Of a stretch of 64,000 nt of DNA, positions 19,141 through 27,495 are shown one piece after another. The first letter of the stretch is position 1, and each line of letters opens with the position of its first letter. The DNA is from Sulfuricaulis sp. (GTDB lineage Bacteria; Pseudomonadota; Gammaproteobacteria; Acidiferrobacterales; Sulfurifustaceae): NCBI RefSeq assembly GCF_024653915.1, contig NZ_JANLGY010000013.1, positions 245,308 to 309,307 of the forward strand, written 5' to 3'. The position numbers and the translations under genes are program-made. Below the pieces are notes generated by a model. That model was not told the DNA's origin. It was given only the letters and a program-made list of their open reading frames with translations, and did not search any database.

Positions 19141-20453
19141 TTGTTCGAGGACTTTCAATAGAGTCGGGAGGAAACAGTATGGGGCTCCGTTTTCGAAGGT
19201 CAGTAAAGCTCGCCCCCGGTATCCGAATGAACTTCAGCGGCAGTGGCATAAGCTGGACGCTCGGCCCTAGAGGCGCGTCTGTTGGCATTGGGAAGCGCGG
19301 TACATACCTTAACTCGGGTATTCCCGGAACAGGATTCTACGCCCGGGAGCGTATAGGAGGCTCCGGTGCGGGTAGTCGCGCACGCGCATCATCCTACTCA
19401 AGTATGTCTGTCACTGTCGGAGTAACAGATGATGGAACGGTGTATTTCCGGGATGCAGATGGAAACCCTCTCGCAGAACATCTGATCAATGCGGCAAAAA
19501 AGCAACAAGGCGACGCAATACGAGATCTCATTCAAAAGAAGTGTGATGAGATAAATGCACAGATCGAAGCGCTTGGGGAAATGCACGTCCATACTCCGAA
19601 CCCCAATGCAAAGCCCCAATATCAACCACAAGAGTTTCCAGAATCTCCGCCAGCAAAGCCGGTTCCAAAAAAGCCTGGGCTAATGGGCATGCTCTTCAAG
19701 TCCAAACGAGAAAAGACAGAAAGAGAAAACCAAGAAAGAGGTCGTCAATTCGAGGAAGCCCTAGAAAAATGGCAAGCGGCTAAGCGACAGTTCGATGAAG
19801 CCGAGAAACGTCGTAAGGATGTAATCGAACGAGGTATCTACTCCAATGTGGAGATGATGGAAAACTTCTTGGAAGAGAACTTACAGAGCATTGTTTGGCC
19901 ACGCGAGACAATTGTATCAACGGAGATTCTTGATAACGGAAAAAAATTGTTTGTTGATGTTGATCTCCCGGAGTTAGAGGACATGCCGAGCAAAACCGCT
20001 TCGGCCCCCCAGCGAGGCTACAAGCTGTCCGTAAAGGAAATGTCAGCCGCACAGATTCAACGACTGTACATGCGTCATGTACACGGCATCGGGTTCAGAA
20101 TTATCGGAGAAACTTTTAGTGCTTTACCCAACGCACAGGAAGTAGTGCTCTCCGCATATTCGCAACGCCCGGATCGAGGAACTGGCCATGTAAAGGATGA
20201 GTATCTTTATTCGGTGCGCGTAGACCGGGCTTCATGGTCCCGCATAAATTTTGACAATCTACAGAACTTAGATGTTGTAGAAGCTCTTGCACAGTTTGAC
20301 CTGAAGCGAAACATGACAAAGACCGGTGCCTTCAAACCCATTGAACCCTTTGGTCCGTATGCGTAGCAAATCGAACAAGCCTAACAAGCGCGTGGAGTCG
20401 GACTCGCTACGTCGGCGCTTCGCGCCGCCTCCGCTCGCCGCTCACGCGCAGCG
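19135..20453 (+). mobile_element. Integron gene cassette 2
   Basis: It starts within GTTAGGC (19134-19140) and its attC outer box GCCTAAC (20379-20385) is the exact reverse complement. It carries the DUF4236-type gene. Confidence 0.85.
19179..20366 (+). CDS. DUF4236-domain protein with coiled-coil middle (cassette-borne)
   Basis: A 395-residue protein. Residues 1-55 (MGLRFRRSVKLAPGIRMNFS, then GISWTLGPRGASVGIGKRG and SGIPGTGFY) match the DUF4236 pattern. Residues ~85-210 are charged and probably coiled coil, with a Pro-rich stretch (~125-160). The C-terminal ~170 residues are globular (VSTEILDNGKKLFVDVDLPE) with no motif I can assign. GGGAGG precedes ATG 19179. It is long for a gene cassette. 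Confidence 0.8.
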   Translation: MGLRFRRSVKLAPGIRMNFSGSGISWTLGPRGASVGIGKRGTYLNSGIPGTGFYARERIGGSGAGSRARASSYSSMSVTVGVTDDGTVYFRDADGNPLAEHLINAAKKQQGDAIRDLIQKKCDEINAQIEALGEMHVHTPNPNAKPQYQPQEFPESPPAKPVPKKPGLMGMLFKSKREKTERENQERGRQFEEALEKWQAAKRQFDEAEKRRKDVIERGIYSNVEMMENFLEENLQSIVWPRETIVSTEILDNGKKLFVDVDLPELEDMPSKTASAPQRGYKLSVKEMSAAQIQRLYMRHVHGIGFRIIGETFSALPNAQEVVLSAYSQRPDRGTGHVKDEYLYSVRVDRASWSRINFDNLQNLDVVEALAQFDLKRNMTKTGAFKPIEPFGPYA

Positions 20454-20459
20454 TTAGAT
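20379..20459 (+). repeat. attC recombination site of cassette 2
   Basis: R'' box GCCTAAC (20379) and R' box GTTAGAT (20453) bound 81 bases with arms AAGCGCGTGGAG...CTCACGCGCAGC and an inner GGCGCTTCGCGCC hairpin. It is a well-formed attC. Confidence 0.88.
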
Positions 20460-21199
20460 GTGAAATGGAAATCTAGTATGGGATTAATCAACTCGATACA
20501 CAATAAGATACCGGACGGGATTTATCGTACGTATATAAAAAATTTGGTTTCTTGGTTACAGGTTTTTAGTCTTAACTACCATTTTAAGCGGTATGTTCGA
20601 AAAACACTAAATCCAGATTCGGATATCAATAAAATCAAAACTGCGCCATGGGCATCTGAGTTATATCAGATTTGCGCAGTTTTGTTTGCGCTAGTTCTGC
20701 TTATTTTTGTTGCGCCGAATTTACCAATTGTTTCAATATGGGCTGTTGCCATTTTAGTTTTCATTTCACTATATAGACCACTTGAAATAACAATATTTCT
20801 TGTTAATTGGATTTTTACAATTACTGATGAAGTACACTCTTACAAAAGAAGTTTGGCTGGATTTCTTATTAATTTACTCGAATTAGTTCTATTTTTCTCC
20901 ATAGCCCAGTTAGTAATTGGTTGTTACAAAACAAACTCAATACTAGATGCGATTTATTCAAATGCTAGGACAGTTGTAACGATAGGTCCGATCGGAAGCT
21001 ATAATTATCATAGTTGTATTTACTGCGATATCATCTTATTGGCTCAAATAGGTGTTACGTCATTCTTGCTAATTATTGTTATAGCTAGCGCTGTTGGCGT
21101 AATCAAAGTCCCGCCAGAAGCTGGAAGTAAAAATGGAAATAACACATCTAACAAACCCATCCAGCCGACGCCAAAAAGCGGTGCGTCTGATGGGTGACG
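20454..21199 (+). mobile_element. Integron gene cassette 3
   Basis: It starts within GTTAGAT (20453-20459) and its attC outer box ATCTAAC (21146-21152) is the exact reverse complement. It is visibly AT-rich compared with the surrounding chromosome, implying an outside origin. Confidence 0.85.
20478..21197 (+). CDS. Membrane protein of unknown function (AT-rich, cassette-borne)
   Basis: About 239 residues with several hydrophobic helices (IWAVAILVFISLY, AGFLINLLELVLFFSIAQLVI, FLLIIVIASAVGVI) and no recognised family. Base composition is much more AT-rich than the flanking genes. ATG 20478 is one start; GTG 20460, abutting the cassette boundary, would add six residues. The C-terminus (NKPIQPTPKSGASDG) is translated from the attC itself, so the cassette boundary sets the end of the protein. 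Confidence 0.7.
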   Translation: MGLINSIHNKIPDGIYRTYIKNLVSWLQVFSLNYHFKRYVRKTLNPDSDINKIKTAPWASELYQICAVLFALVLLIFVAPNLPIVSIWAVAILVFISLYRPLEITIFLVNWIFTITDEVHSYKRSLAGFLINLLELVLFFSIAQLVIGCYKTNSILDAIYSNARTVVTIGPIGSYNYHSCIYCDIILLAQIGVTSFLLIIVIASAVGVIKVPPEAGSKNGNNTSNKPIQPTPKSGASDG

Positions 21200-21205
21200 T
21201 TAAGT
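21146..21205 (+). repeat. attC recombination site of cassette 3
   Basis: R'' box ATCTAAC and R' box GTTAAGT bound 60 bases; arms AACCCATCCAGCCGACGCC and GGTGCGTCTGATGGGT pair with an extra unpaired base. It is the last attC of the array: no ACTTAAC box was found downstream. Confidence 0.85.
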
Positions 21206-21221
21206 TCAATCGACACTCCAA

Positions 21222-21605
21222 ATGGCCGCAACCGCAAGACTATTCTTAATTTTGGGCGGCATCAATGCCGCACTCGTGGTCATGCTCGGCGCGTTCGGGG
21301 CGCATGGGTTGAAGACGCGCATGACGGCGGAGATGCTGGCGGTGTACCAGACCGGGGTGCATTACCATTTGTTTCACGCGCTGGGGCTGCTGGTCATTGG
21401 GATTGTGGCAACACAAATAGTTGACTCGGCATATCTGAAATGGGCCGGGTGGCTGATGCTGGTGGGAATTATTCTGTTTTCCGGGAGTCTTTATCTATTG
21501 AGCGTGGGCTGTATGCGTTGGCTGGGGATGGTGACGCCGTTCGGCGGCCTGTCGTTTATCGCGGCGTGGATCCTGTTTGTATTGGCGATCTTCAAGGCGC
21601 CCTGA
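21222..21605 (+). CDS. DUF423 family small membrane protein (YwdK-like)
   Basis: A 127-residue protein with four hydrophobic helices and the family pattern LGAFGAHGL...YQTGVHYHLFHALGLL...FSGSLYLL...TPFGGLSFIAAW. Function of the family is unknown. It starts 17 bases beyond the last attC; being a widespread chromosomal family, it is probably the host gene flanking the cassette array, not a fourth cassette. Confidence 0.9.
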   Translation: MAATARLFLILGGINAALVVMLGAFGAHGLKTRMTAEMLAVYQTGVHYHLFHALGLLVIGIVATQIVDSAYLKWAGWLMLVGIILFSGSLYLLSVGCMRWLGMVTPFGGLSFIAAWILFVLAIFKAP

Positions 21606-21610
21606 AATTT

Positions 21611-21988
21611 GTGAACACACCAAGGTTTATTCTGATACTTGTTTTTGCGCTGGTGTCCCTGCCGGCGATGACGGCGGTACGGGAAGAAATTCCCGTTGCT
21701 CCGGAATTACCCGTGCCGGCGCAAGCGCCGGCCAAGCCATCCGGTCCGTCGGCCGAAGCAGTTTCGCGCGGCCGGATGCTGTATGAAAACCACTGCACGC
21801 GCTGCCACGCCAGCGTCCTGCACGTGCGCGAGAACCGCCGCGCGGATTCGCTGAAGGCGCTGGAGGGCTGGGTCCGGCGCTGGTCGGGGGAAGAGAAACT
21901 CAGCTGGAGCGAGGAGGAAGTCGTCGAAGTCGTGGATTATCTCAACCGCCGTTATTACAAGTTTCCTCCGCCCGGAGGGAAGAAATAG
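21611..21988 (+). CDS. Small periplasmic c-type cytochrome
   Basis: About 125 residues: signal peptide (FILILVFALVSLPAMTA), Pro/Ala-rich linker, then one haem site CTRCHA (~residues 63-68) in a short cytochrome fold ending VVEVVDYLNRRYYKF. No clear distal methionine is visible, so the axial ligand is uncertain. Start is taken as GTG 21611 just after the DUF423 stop; a longer frame reading back through DUF423 has no support. Confidence 0.8.
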   Translation: MNTPRFILILVFALVSLPAMTAVREEIPVAPELPVPAQAPAKPSGPSAEAVSRGRMLYENHCTRCHASVLHVRENRRADSLKALEGWVRRWSGEEKLSWSEEEVVEVVDYLNRRYYKFPPPGGKK

Positions 21989-22156
21989 ACCGGTTTGTCC
22001 CGGTTCGTCACCGCTGTCCTGAAAGCGTCGCCCTGATCTACCGTCCGTCCCCGCGCCTGGGCGCGGAATTCCCTTAAATATGCCTGTTTTCAAGCCTTGC
22101 CGTGGCTGGCACGTTCATTGCTTTAGATCCAGTGCATAACCTGGAGAGTAAGGGCA

Positions 22157-22681
22157 ATGGAAAACGGACTGACTGCTGGACGATGTGTACGGACCTCGAT
22201 TATCACACTGTTTTTGATGTGTTTCTTCGCTGTTCCCGCCTACGCCGATGATTTTAGTGTGCTGTTGAACGGCAAGGCGATCCATCTCGATAGCCAGCCG
22301 GGTGTCACCTACAACGAAAACAACTGGGGCGTGGGTTTTCAGTACGACATGGCGCCGGTTCAGGAAAAATGGGTGCCATTCGTCACGGCCTCGGAATTCA
22401 AGGACTCGAATAAAAACACGTCTTATTATTTCGGTGGCGGATTTTTGCACCGCACCAATTTTGAGTGGGGCAAGACCTCGATGCATTTCGATGCCGGCGG
22501 AATTGCCTTCCTTATGAAACGCAAAGGCTTCAAGGATGGCGACCTGTTCCCGGGCATTCTGCCGGTGGTGTCGCTGGGTACGTCGCGGGTCGCGGTCAAC
22601 ATGACCTTTATCCCCAAGGTCGACCCCAAGATGGTGCCGATTCTGTTCTTCCAGCTCAAGGTTACGCTCGGTACTTTTTAG
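22157..22681 (+). CDS. PagP-like outer-membrane beta-barrel protein
   Basis: A 174-residue protein with a signal peptide (ITLFLMCFFAVPAYA) and alternating beta-strand pattern. The C-terminal LPVVSLGTSRVAVNMTFIPK then FFQLKVTLG resembles the last strands of PagP lipid A palmitoyltransferase, and FKDSNK (Asp83/Ser84) matches PagP's catalytic Asp-Ser pair; His43 could be the third residue. It is shorter at the N-terminus than enteric PagP, so enzymatic activity is not certain. Confidence 0.6.
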   Translation: MENGLTAGRCVRTSIITLFLMCFFAVPAYADDFSVLLNGKAIHLDSQPGVTYNENNWGVGFQYDMAPVQEKWVPFVTASEFKDSNKNTSYYFGGGFLHRTNFEWGKTSMHFDAGGIAFLMKRKGFKDGDLFPGILPVVSLGTSRVAVNMTFIPKVDPKMVPILFFQLKVTLGTF

Positions 22682-22690
22682 CTCGCCTGT

Positions 22691-22714
22691 CAGGCGCGCC
22701 GTAACGGCGGCGCG
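22691..22714. terminator. Hairpin between convergent pagP-like gene and hypE
   Basis: GCGCGCCGTAACGGCGGCGCGC can form a GC-rich stem in the 33-base gap between two converging genes. No U-run, so the role as terminator is tentative. Confidence 0.4.
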
Positions 22715-23740
22715 CTAACAAATTCGCGGCAGCGGGTCGTCTTCCAATTCATCCAGCATGCGCTCACCTCCGAGCGCGGTTTGCATTTCCACAAAACGTT
22801 TGCTTTTATCGACCTTGCCGATCAGGGCCGCGTCCTGCCCTTGTGGCAGAGCACGCCAGGTAGCCAGCGCGGCCTGCGCCTGATCGGGCGCGACCACGGC
22901 CACTACCCGGCCTTCGCAGGCGAGGTATAGCGGATCGTAGCCGAGCAATTCGCACACCGATTCAACGATCTCGCGTACCGGGATGGCCGTCTCATCCATA
23001 TAGATACCCATGCCCGTAGCGCGGCGGATTTCATGCGCGATCATGGCCAAACCGCCGCGCGTGGGATCGCGCATGAAGCGCAGTCCGGGGAATGACAACA
23101 GCGCCTGTGTCAGCGGCAACACGCTGGCGCAATCGGATTTCAAATCGCCGCGCATGCCAAATTGTTCGCGCGCCAGCATCACCGCGATGCCGTGGTCGCC
23201 CACCGGTCCACTGACGAGAATGGCATCGCCATCGCGTATTTGCTTCATGTCGAGCTTAAGGCCTTTCTTCCTGACACCGACACCGGTAGTGGCGAGGTAC
23301 AGCCCGCCGCCTTCGCCGCGTGGCACCACCTTGGTGTCGCCGGCGGCCACGCGTGCGCCGGCCTCTTTGGCCGTGCGCCCGAGACTTTCAATGACGCGTT
23401 CAAGCAGCGCGACTTCCAGCCCTTCTTCGATAAAGGCGTTGAGCGAGAGATACAGCGGCGTCGCTCCCGCCACCGCGAGATCGTTAACCGTTCCGTGTAC
23501 CGCCAGTGAGCCGATATCGCCGCCGGGAAACTCCAGTGGTTGCACCGTGAAGCCGTCCGTGGTGATCATGAGTTCGCCGTCCGGTGTCGGTAGCGGTACC
23601 GCGTCGGCCTGTACGTCCAGCAGCGGGTTGGCCAGATGGCGTGCAAATACCTGTTCGATCAGTTCGCGCATCAGGCGCCCGCCGTTACCGTGTGCCAGCG
23701 CAATATGTTTCACGCCGAGGATGTCGGGTTTGGCGTTCAT
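22715..23740 (-). CDS. hypE: Hydrogenase maturation factor HypE (carbamoyl dehydratase)
   Basis: A 341-residue PurM-like ATPase. The C-terminus ends PRIC: the terminal cysteine receives the carbamoyl group from HypF and HypE dehydrates it to thiocyanate, the CN- source of the [NiFe] centre. ATP-binding motif AAGDTKVVPRGEGGGLY and RDPTRGGLA are present. It overlaps hypF by 4 bases on the minus strand. Confidence 0.97.
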   Translation of the reverse strand: MNAKPDILGVKHIALAHGNGGRLMRELIEQVFARHLANPLLDVQADAVPLPTPDGELMITTDGFTVQPLEFPGGDIGSLAVHGTVNDLAVAGATPLYLSLNAFIEEGLEVALLERVIESLGRTAKEAGARVAAGDTKVVPRGEGGGLYLATTGVGVRKKGLKLDMKQIRDGDAILVSGPVGDHGIAVMLAREQFGMRGDLKSDCASVLPLTQALLSFPGLRFMRDPTRGGLAMIAHEIRRATGMGIYMDETAIPVREIVESVCELLGYDPLYLACEGRVVAVVAPDQAQAALATWRALPQGQDAALIGKVDKSKRFVEMQTALGGERMLDELEDDPLPRIC

Positions 23741-26196
23741 GCGGGCCTGCTTCCCATCTCAAAGATCTGGCCAAAGCTGATGCCGGCGTCATTGCACGGG
23801 ACTTGGTGCATGAGGCGCACGTCGAATCCGTTTTCCCGCAGCGCCGCCAGGGTGCGTTCCGTCAGCACACGGTTCTGGAACACGCCGCCAGTAAGACCCA
23901 CGGCCAGCTCGCCGTGTTCCTCGCGCAGCGCAATGGCTTGCGCCACCATCGCCCGCACCAGGCTGGCATGAAAACCATCGGCGCGTTCGCTGACGGTGAG
24001 TTTTGAATTCATCAGATAAGGCAGGAGTGGCGCCCAGTCGGTCTCCCAAAACCCCTGCCGGTTTTTTGCCATGGGCAGGGGAATCGCCAGCGCACTGTCA
24101 TCGGTGCAGGCGGCTTCCAGCAGCATCGGTCCCTGACCTTCATAGCTCGATCGGAAATGCAGCCCGGTCAGAGCCGCCGCGGCATCGAATAGCCTTCCGG
24201 CCGATGTCGTTTGCGGGCAGTTCAGGCGCCGCCGCCAGGCGTGATGCGCCAGCATCGGGTCTTCGGGACATTGCTTCCATTCGATCCCGGCCTCCCAGCA
24301 CAGCGACAGCGCCGAGCGCCAGGGTTCACGCCCGGCCTTCTCGCCACCGGGCAGATAGAATGGCCGCAGACTGCCGGCGCGTTGCCAGTGTCCGGGCGAT
24401 CCCAGCAGGGTTTCGCCGCCCCAAAGCGTGCCATCGGCGCCGTAACCGACGCCATCCCACGCGAATACCAGCCAGTTATTCACATCCGCATGTTCGCCGG
24501 CGAGGGCCGAAGCATGCGCGTAATGATGCAGCACCGGTGTGACCGGCAGGCCAGCGCGCCGCGCCCAGCGCGAGCTGACATATACCGGATGCGCATCGCA
24601 CACGATGGACCGGGCGCGCACGTCGTAAAGGTTTTGCAGATCGGCGATCACCTGCTCGAACACGCTGAGGCTGCGCGGTGCGTCGAGGTCGCCGATGTGG
24701 GGTGAAACGATAACGCGATCACCCCAGGCGAGTGCGACGGTGTTTTTCATGTGGCCGCCGACGGCGAGCACTGGTTTCTCCAGTATGAACGGCAGCGTCA
24801 GCTCCAGCGGTGCAGTGCCGCGTCCATGACGCAACGGGCGTGCGAAGCCGGCGATCACTCGATAGACCGGATCGTCCGCCGGGCGCTGGATCGGGCGGTC
24901 GTGATGCAGAAACCCTTCCGCGACATGGGCCAGACGCTGGTTGACGTCATCGTTTTCCGTCAGCACCGGTTCACCGCTGATGTTACCCGAGGTCGCCACC
25001 AGCGGTCCGTCGAACTCGTCCAGCAGCAGGTGATGCAGCGGGCTGTAAGGCAGCATGATGCCGACTTCGCGCAATCCTGGCGCAATACGTTGCGACAGCG
25101 GTGCGTGGATTATTTTGTTCACCAGCACGATCGGGCGCACGGGATCGCGCAGCCATTGTTCATGTTCCGGCGTCAATTCCGCCACCGCACGCACTGCTTC
25201 CAGGTCGTCCGCGCCGCGCGCGGGATACATCACGGCGAGGGGTTTGTGCGGACGCGGTTTTTTTGCGCGCAGTCGTGCGATAGCAATGTCATTGCGTGCG
25301 TCGCACATAAGGTGATAACCACCAATGCCTTTGACGGCAATAATCTTGCCGGCACGCAGTGCGGCCACCGCCTGCGCCAAGGCGGCGGCATTGTCGCGTG
25401 TCACCACATCAGTAATGTTTTGGTTCAGTTCCCTCCCCCTTGACGGGGGAGGGTTAGGGTGGGGGTGAGAAATGTCCCCGGAAAATTCAGTTTCTTGTCC
25501 AGTTTGATCTCCCCCTCCCCCTAACCCCCTCCCGCGAGGGGAGGGGGGGAAACTTTTGGGAAAGGCTTCCGCAGCAGGCAAAGCGAAACTTAATCGTGGT
25601 CCGCAGGCGGGGCAGGCGATGGGTTCGGCATGAAACCGCCGGTCAAGCGGGTTTTCGTATTCGCGTCGGCACTCCGGGCACATCGCATACGCCGCCATGG
25701 TCGTGTTGTGACGGTCGTAGGGAAGCTTGCCGATGAACGTGTAGCGTGGTCCGCATTGGGTGCAGTTGATGAACGGATGGCGATAACGTCGGTTGACCGG
25801 GTCGCGCAACTCGCCCAGGCAATCGTCACAGGCGAAATAATCTGGCGGCACGTGGATGCGCGCCGGGGCGCCTTCACGGCTGGGAAGAATCTTGAAGGTT
25901 TCGAAGGCTTGTGGTTCTGCGGATGAGCGCGACGCCAAGCGCGGTCGTGCCAGTGGCGGCGCCTGTAGCAGCAAGGCTTGCTCGAACGTTTCCAGCGCTA
26001 CCAGCGCGCCTTCCACCCATATCTCGACCGTGCCGGCTTCGTTGCGTACCCAGCCACGCAGGTCGAATCGATGTGCCAGGCGATAGACATACGGTCGAAA
26101 CCCCACGCCCTGCACGCGCCCGCTGATCGTCAGGCGCAGTGCCTGACGCGGGGCGTCGGGATGAAGCATCTGTTGTGGCGTATTGCGCTTGGGCAT
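23737..26196 (-). CDS. hypF: Carbamoyltransferase HypF, with in-frame repeat insertion
   Basis: An 819-residue multidomain protein: acylphosphatase domain (residues ~18-105, GRVQGVGFRPYVYRLA), double zinc finger (CDDC, CTQC, CPEC, CPAC; ~125-205), YrdC domain (~275-460, KGIGGYHLMCDA) and Kae1-like carbamoyltransferase domain (~475-815, HHYAHA). It makes carbamoyl-adenylate and loads HypE. Residues ~215-256 between the zinc fingers and YrdC domain are low-complexity (SPRGRGLGGGG, PHPNPPPSRGR) and are encoded by an intergenic-type repeat at 25428-25552; the domains themselves look intact. Confidence 0.95.
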   Translation of the reverse strand: MPKRNTPQQMLHPDAPRQALRLTISGRVQGVGFRPYVYRLAHRFDLRGWVRNEAGTVEIWVEGALVALETFEQALLLQAPPLARPRLASRSSAEPQAFETFKILPSREGAPARIHVPPDYFACDDCLGELRDPVNRRYRHPFINCTQCGPRYTFIGKLPYDRHNTTMAAYAMCPECRREYENPLDRRFHAEPIACPACGPRLSFALPAAEAFPKSFPPSPRGRGLGGGGDQTGQETEFSGDISHPHPNPPPSRGRELNQNITDVVTRDNAAALAQAVAALRAGKIIAVKGIGGYHLMCDARNDIAIARLRAKKPRPHKPLAVMYPARGADDLEAVRAVAELTPEHEQWLRDPVRPIVLVNKIIHAPLSQRIAPGLREVGIMLPYSPLHHLLLDEFDGPLVATSGNISGEPVLTENDDVNQRLAHVAEGFLHHDRPIQRPADDPVYRVIAGFARPLRHGRGTAPLELTLPFILEKPVLAVGGHMKNTVALAWGDRVIVSPHIGDLDAPRSLSVFEQVIADLQNLYDVRARSIVCDAHPVYVSSRWARRAGLPVTPVLHHYAHASALAGEHADVNNWLVFAWDGVGYGADGTLWGGETLLGSPGHWQRAGSLRPFYLPGGEKAGREPWRSALSLCWEAGIEWKQCPEDPMLAHHAWRRRLNCPQTTSAGRLFDAAAALTGLHFRSSYEGQGPMLLEAACTDDSALAIPLPMAKNRQGFWETDWAPLLPYLMNSKLTVSERADGFHASLVRAMVAQAIALREEHGELAVGLTGGVFQNRVLTERTLAALRENGFDVRLMHQVPCNDAGISFGQIFEMGSRPA
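25428..25552. repeat. Repeat element inserted in-frame inside hypF
   Basis: CCCTCCCCCTTGACGGGGGAGGG then GTTAGGGTGGGGGTGAGA on one side, and CTCCCCCTCCCCCTAACCCCCTC then CCGCGAGGGGAGGGG on the other, form a large inverted repeat. This C/G-run palindrome is normally an intergenic element. Here it lies wholly inside a coding region, without stop codons in the hypF frame. Confidence 0.85.
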
Positions 26197-26234
26197 GAGA
26201 GAGGATCGCGACGCTGTGCAGACCAGCGACGCGC

Positions 26235-27095
26235 TCAGGCTTCCCGATAGCGGGGATGCTTTTCGGAAGTCGCTGGGCTGGAATGATGCGCCGCCATTTC
26301 CGCATGCATCCGGGCGCCATCGGACTGGATTGCCGGGCGCAGGCTTTGTCCATGCCGTGCGCGTTGCCGTTGTGTGAGGAGTTCCTGCCGCAGCCAGTCA
26401 AACCAGGCGTCGAGGCCATCCTTTGTTTTCGCTGACAGACGCAATACCGGGGCCGGGTTGGCGAGCTGACGCAGGTAATGTTCGGCGCGGTCGGGATCGA
26501 AATCGTCCAGGGCCGGCAACAGATCGGTTTTGGTGAGCAGCACGAGATCGGCGGCGCGGAACATCACGGGGTATTTGGCCGGCTTGTCGTCGCCTTCGGT
26601 GACCGATAGCAGAGTGATGTTGCGATGCTGGCCCAGATCGAAACTGGCAGGGCACACCAGGTTGCCGACGTTCTCGATGAACAGGATGTCGATATCTGCG
26701 AGCTTCATATGATGCAAGGCATCGTGGACCATGTGCGCGTCGAGATGGCAGGCGGAACCGGTGGTGATCTGTACCGCCGGCACGCCCTTGGCGCGGATGC
26801 GCGCGGCGTCATTTTCGGTTTCGAGATCGCCCTCGATGACGGCGATGCGGAATTTATGCTTGAGCGCTTCGATGGTGGCTTCCAGCAGCAGCGTCTTGCC
26901 CGAACCCGGTGAGGACATCAGATTTAGCGCCAGCACGCCATGCAGATCGAAATGTTCTCGATTGTGCGACGCCACCTGATCGTTGGCACCCAGCAGATTC
27001 TTCAGGACCGTGACGGCATCCTGGCCCTGTGAATTCTTCTGGCGCGCCAGATGTTCGTTGCCCGGTGTAATGTTGCAGCCGCAGGTTTCACACAT
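26235..27095 (-). CDS. hypB: Hydrogenase nickel-incorporation GTPase HypB
   Basis: A 286-residue SIMIBI-class GTPase. The N-terminal CETCGC metal site (residues 2-7), P-loop SSPGSGKT, and LTKTDLL guanine motif are visible. An extra C-terminal tail of ~50 residues (RHGQSLRPAIQSDGARMHAE, then AAHHSS) is not typical of HypB. It loads nickel with HypA. Start ATG 27095 (MCETCGCN); its first 8 bases overlap hypA. Confidence 0.96.
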   Translation of the reverse strand: MCETCGCNITPGNEHLARQKNSQGQDAVTVLKNLLGANDQVASHNREHFDLHGVLALNLMSSPGSGKTLLLEATIEALKHKFRIAVIEGDLETENDAARIRAKGVPAVQITTGSACHLDAHMVHDALHHMKLADIDILFIENVGNLVCPASFDLGQHRNITLLSVTEGDDKPAKYPVMFRAADLVLLTKTDLLPALDDFDPDRAEHYLRQLANPAPVLRLSAKTKDGLDAWFDWLRQELLTQRQRARHGQSLRPAIQSDGARMHAEMAAHHSSPATSEKHPRYREA

Positions 27096-27450
27096 AACTG
27101 TTCTCCGTCTTCGCGAGCTCCACGCTTGCCAACAGCATTTCATCGCCGCTTAGCAGCTTTGTATGCCAGTCACCGCAGGCACCGCACACCAGCTTGTTCA
27201 ATTCGGCATCGGTGTCCGCGCCGCAACTCTCGCAGTGCACGCGAATCGGCAGCCGTTCAATAATCAATTGTGAATCTTGCGCCACCGTGCCGGCGCTGGC
27301 CAATGGAAACGCCTGTATTAATAGTTCCGGTTCAACACCGGAAAGCGGGCCGATACGCACAATGATATGACGAATGCCTTCGGCTTGGTGCTGTCGGGCG
27401 ATGTCTTCGACCTGGCTGATCAGGGCCTGACAAACTGACAGTTCATGCAT
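27088..27450 (-). CDS. hypA: Hydrogenase nickel-insertion chaperone HypA
   Basis: A 120-residue protein with the N-terminal nickel site MHELSV (Met1-His2-Glu3) and zinc site CESCGAD...CGACGDW (Cys pairs ~74/77 and ~91/94). First gene of the minus-strand hypABFE operon; hypC and hypD are not in it. Confidence 0.97.
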   Translation of the reverse strand: MHELSVCQALISQVEDIARQHQAEGIRHIIVRIGPLSGVEPELLIQAFPLASAGTVAQDSQLIIERLPIRVHCESCGADTDAELNKLVCGACGDWHTKLLSGDEMLLASVELAKTENSYV

Positions 27451-27495
27451 GGGCTTGATAGGGCTCAGCAGTTGGTTGATCCGCCTCGCGATTTG

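Noticed and set aside
21440..21610. Upstream extension of the small cytochrome frame
   Set aside because: It overlaps DUF423 completely; the signal peptide begins at GTG 21611.
21206..21988. DUF423 and cytochrome genes considered as a fourth cassette
   Set aside because: No ACTTAAC box matching the GTTAAGT start is found downstream, and DUF423 is a common chromosomal family.
25428..25552. C/G-run element considered as a break splitting hypF into two genes
   Set aside because: The hypF frame is open through it and both flanking domains are intact, so it is an in-frame insertion.
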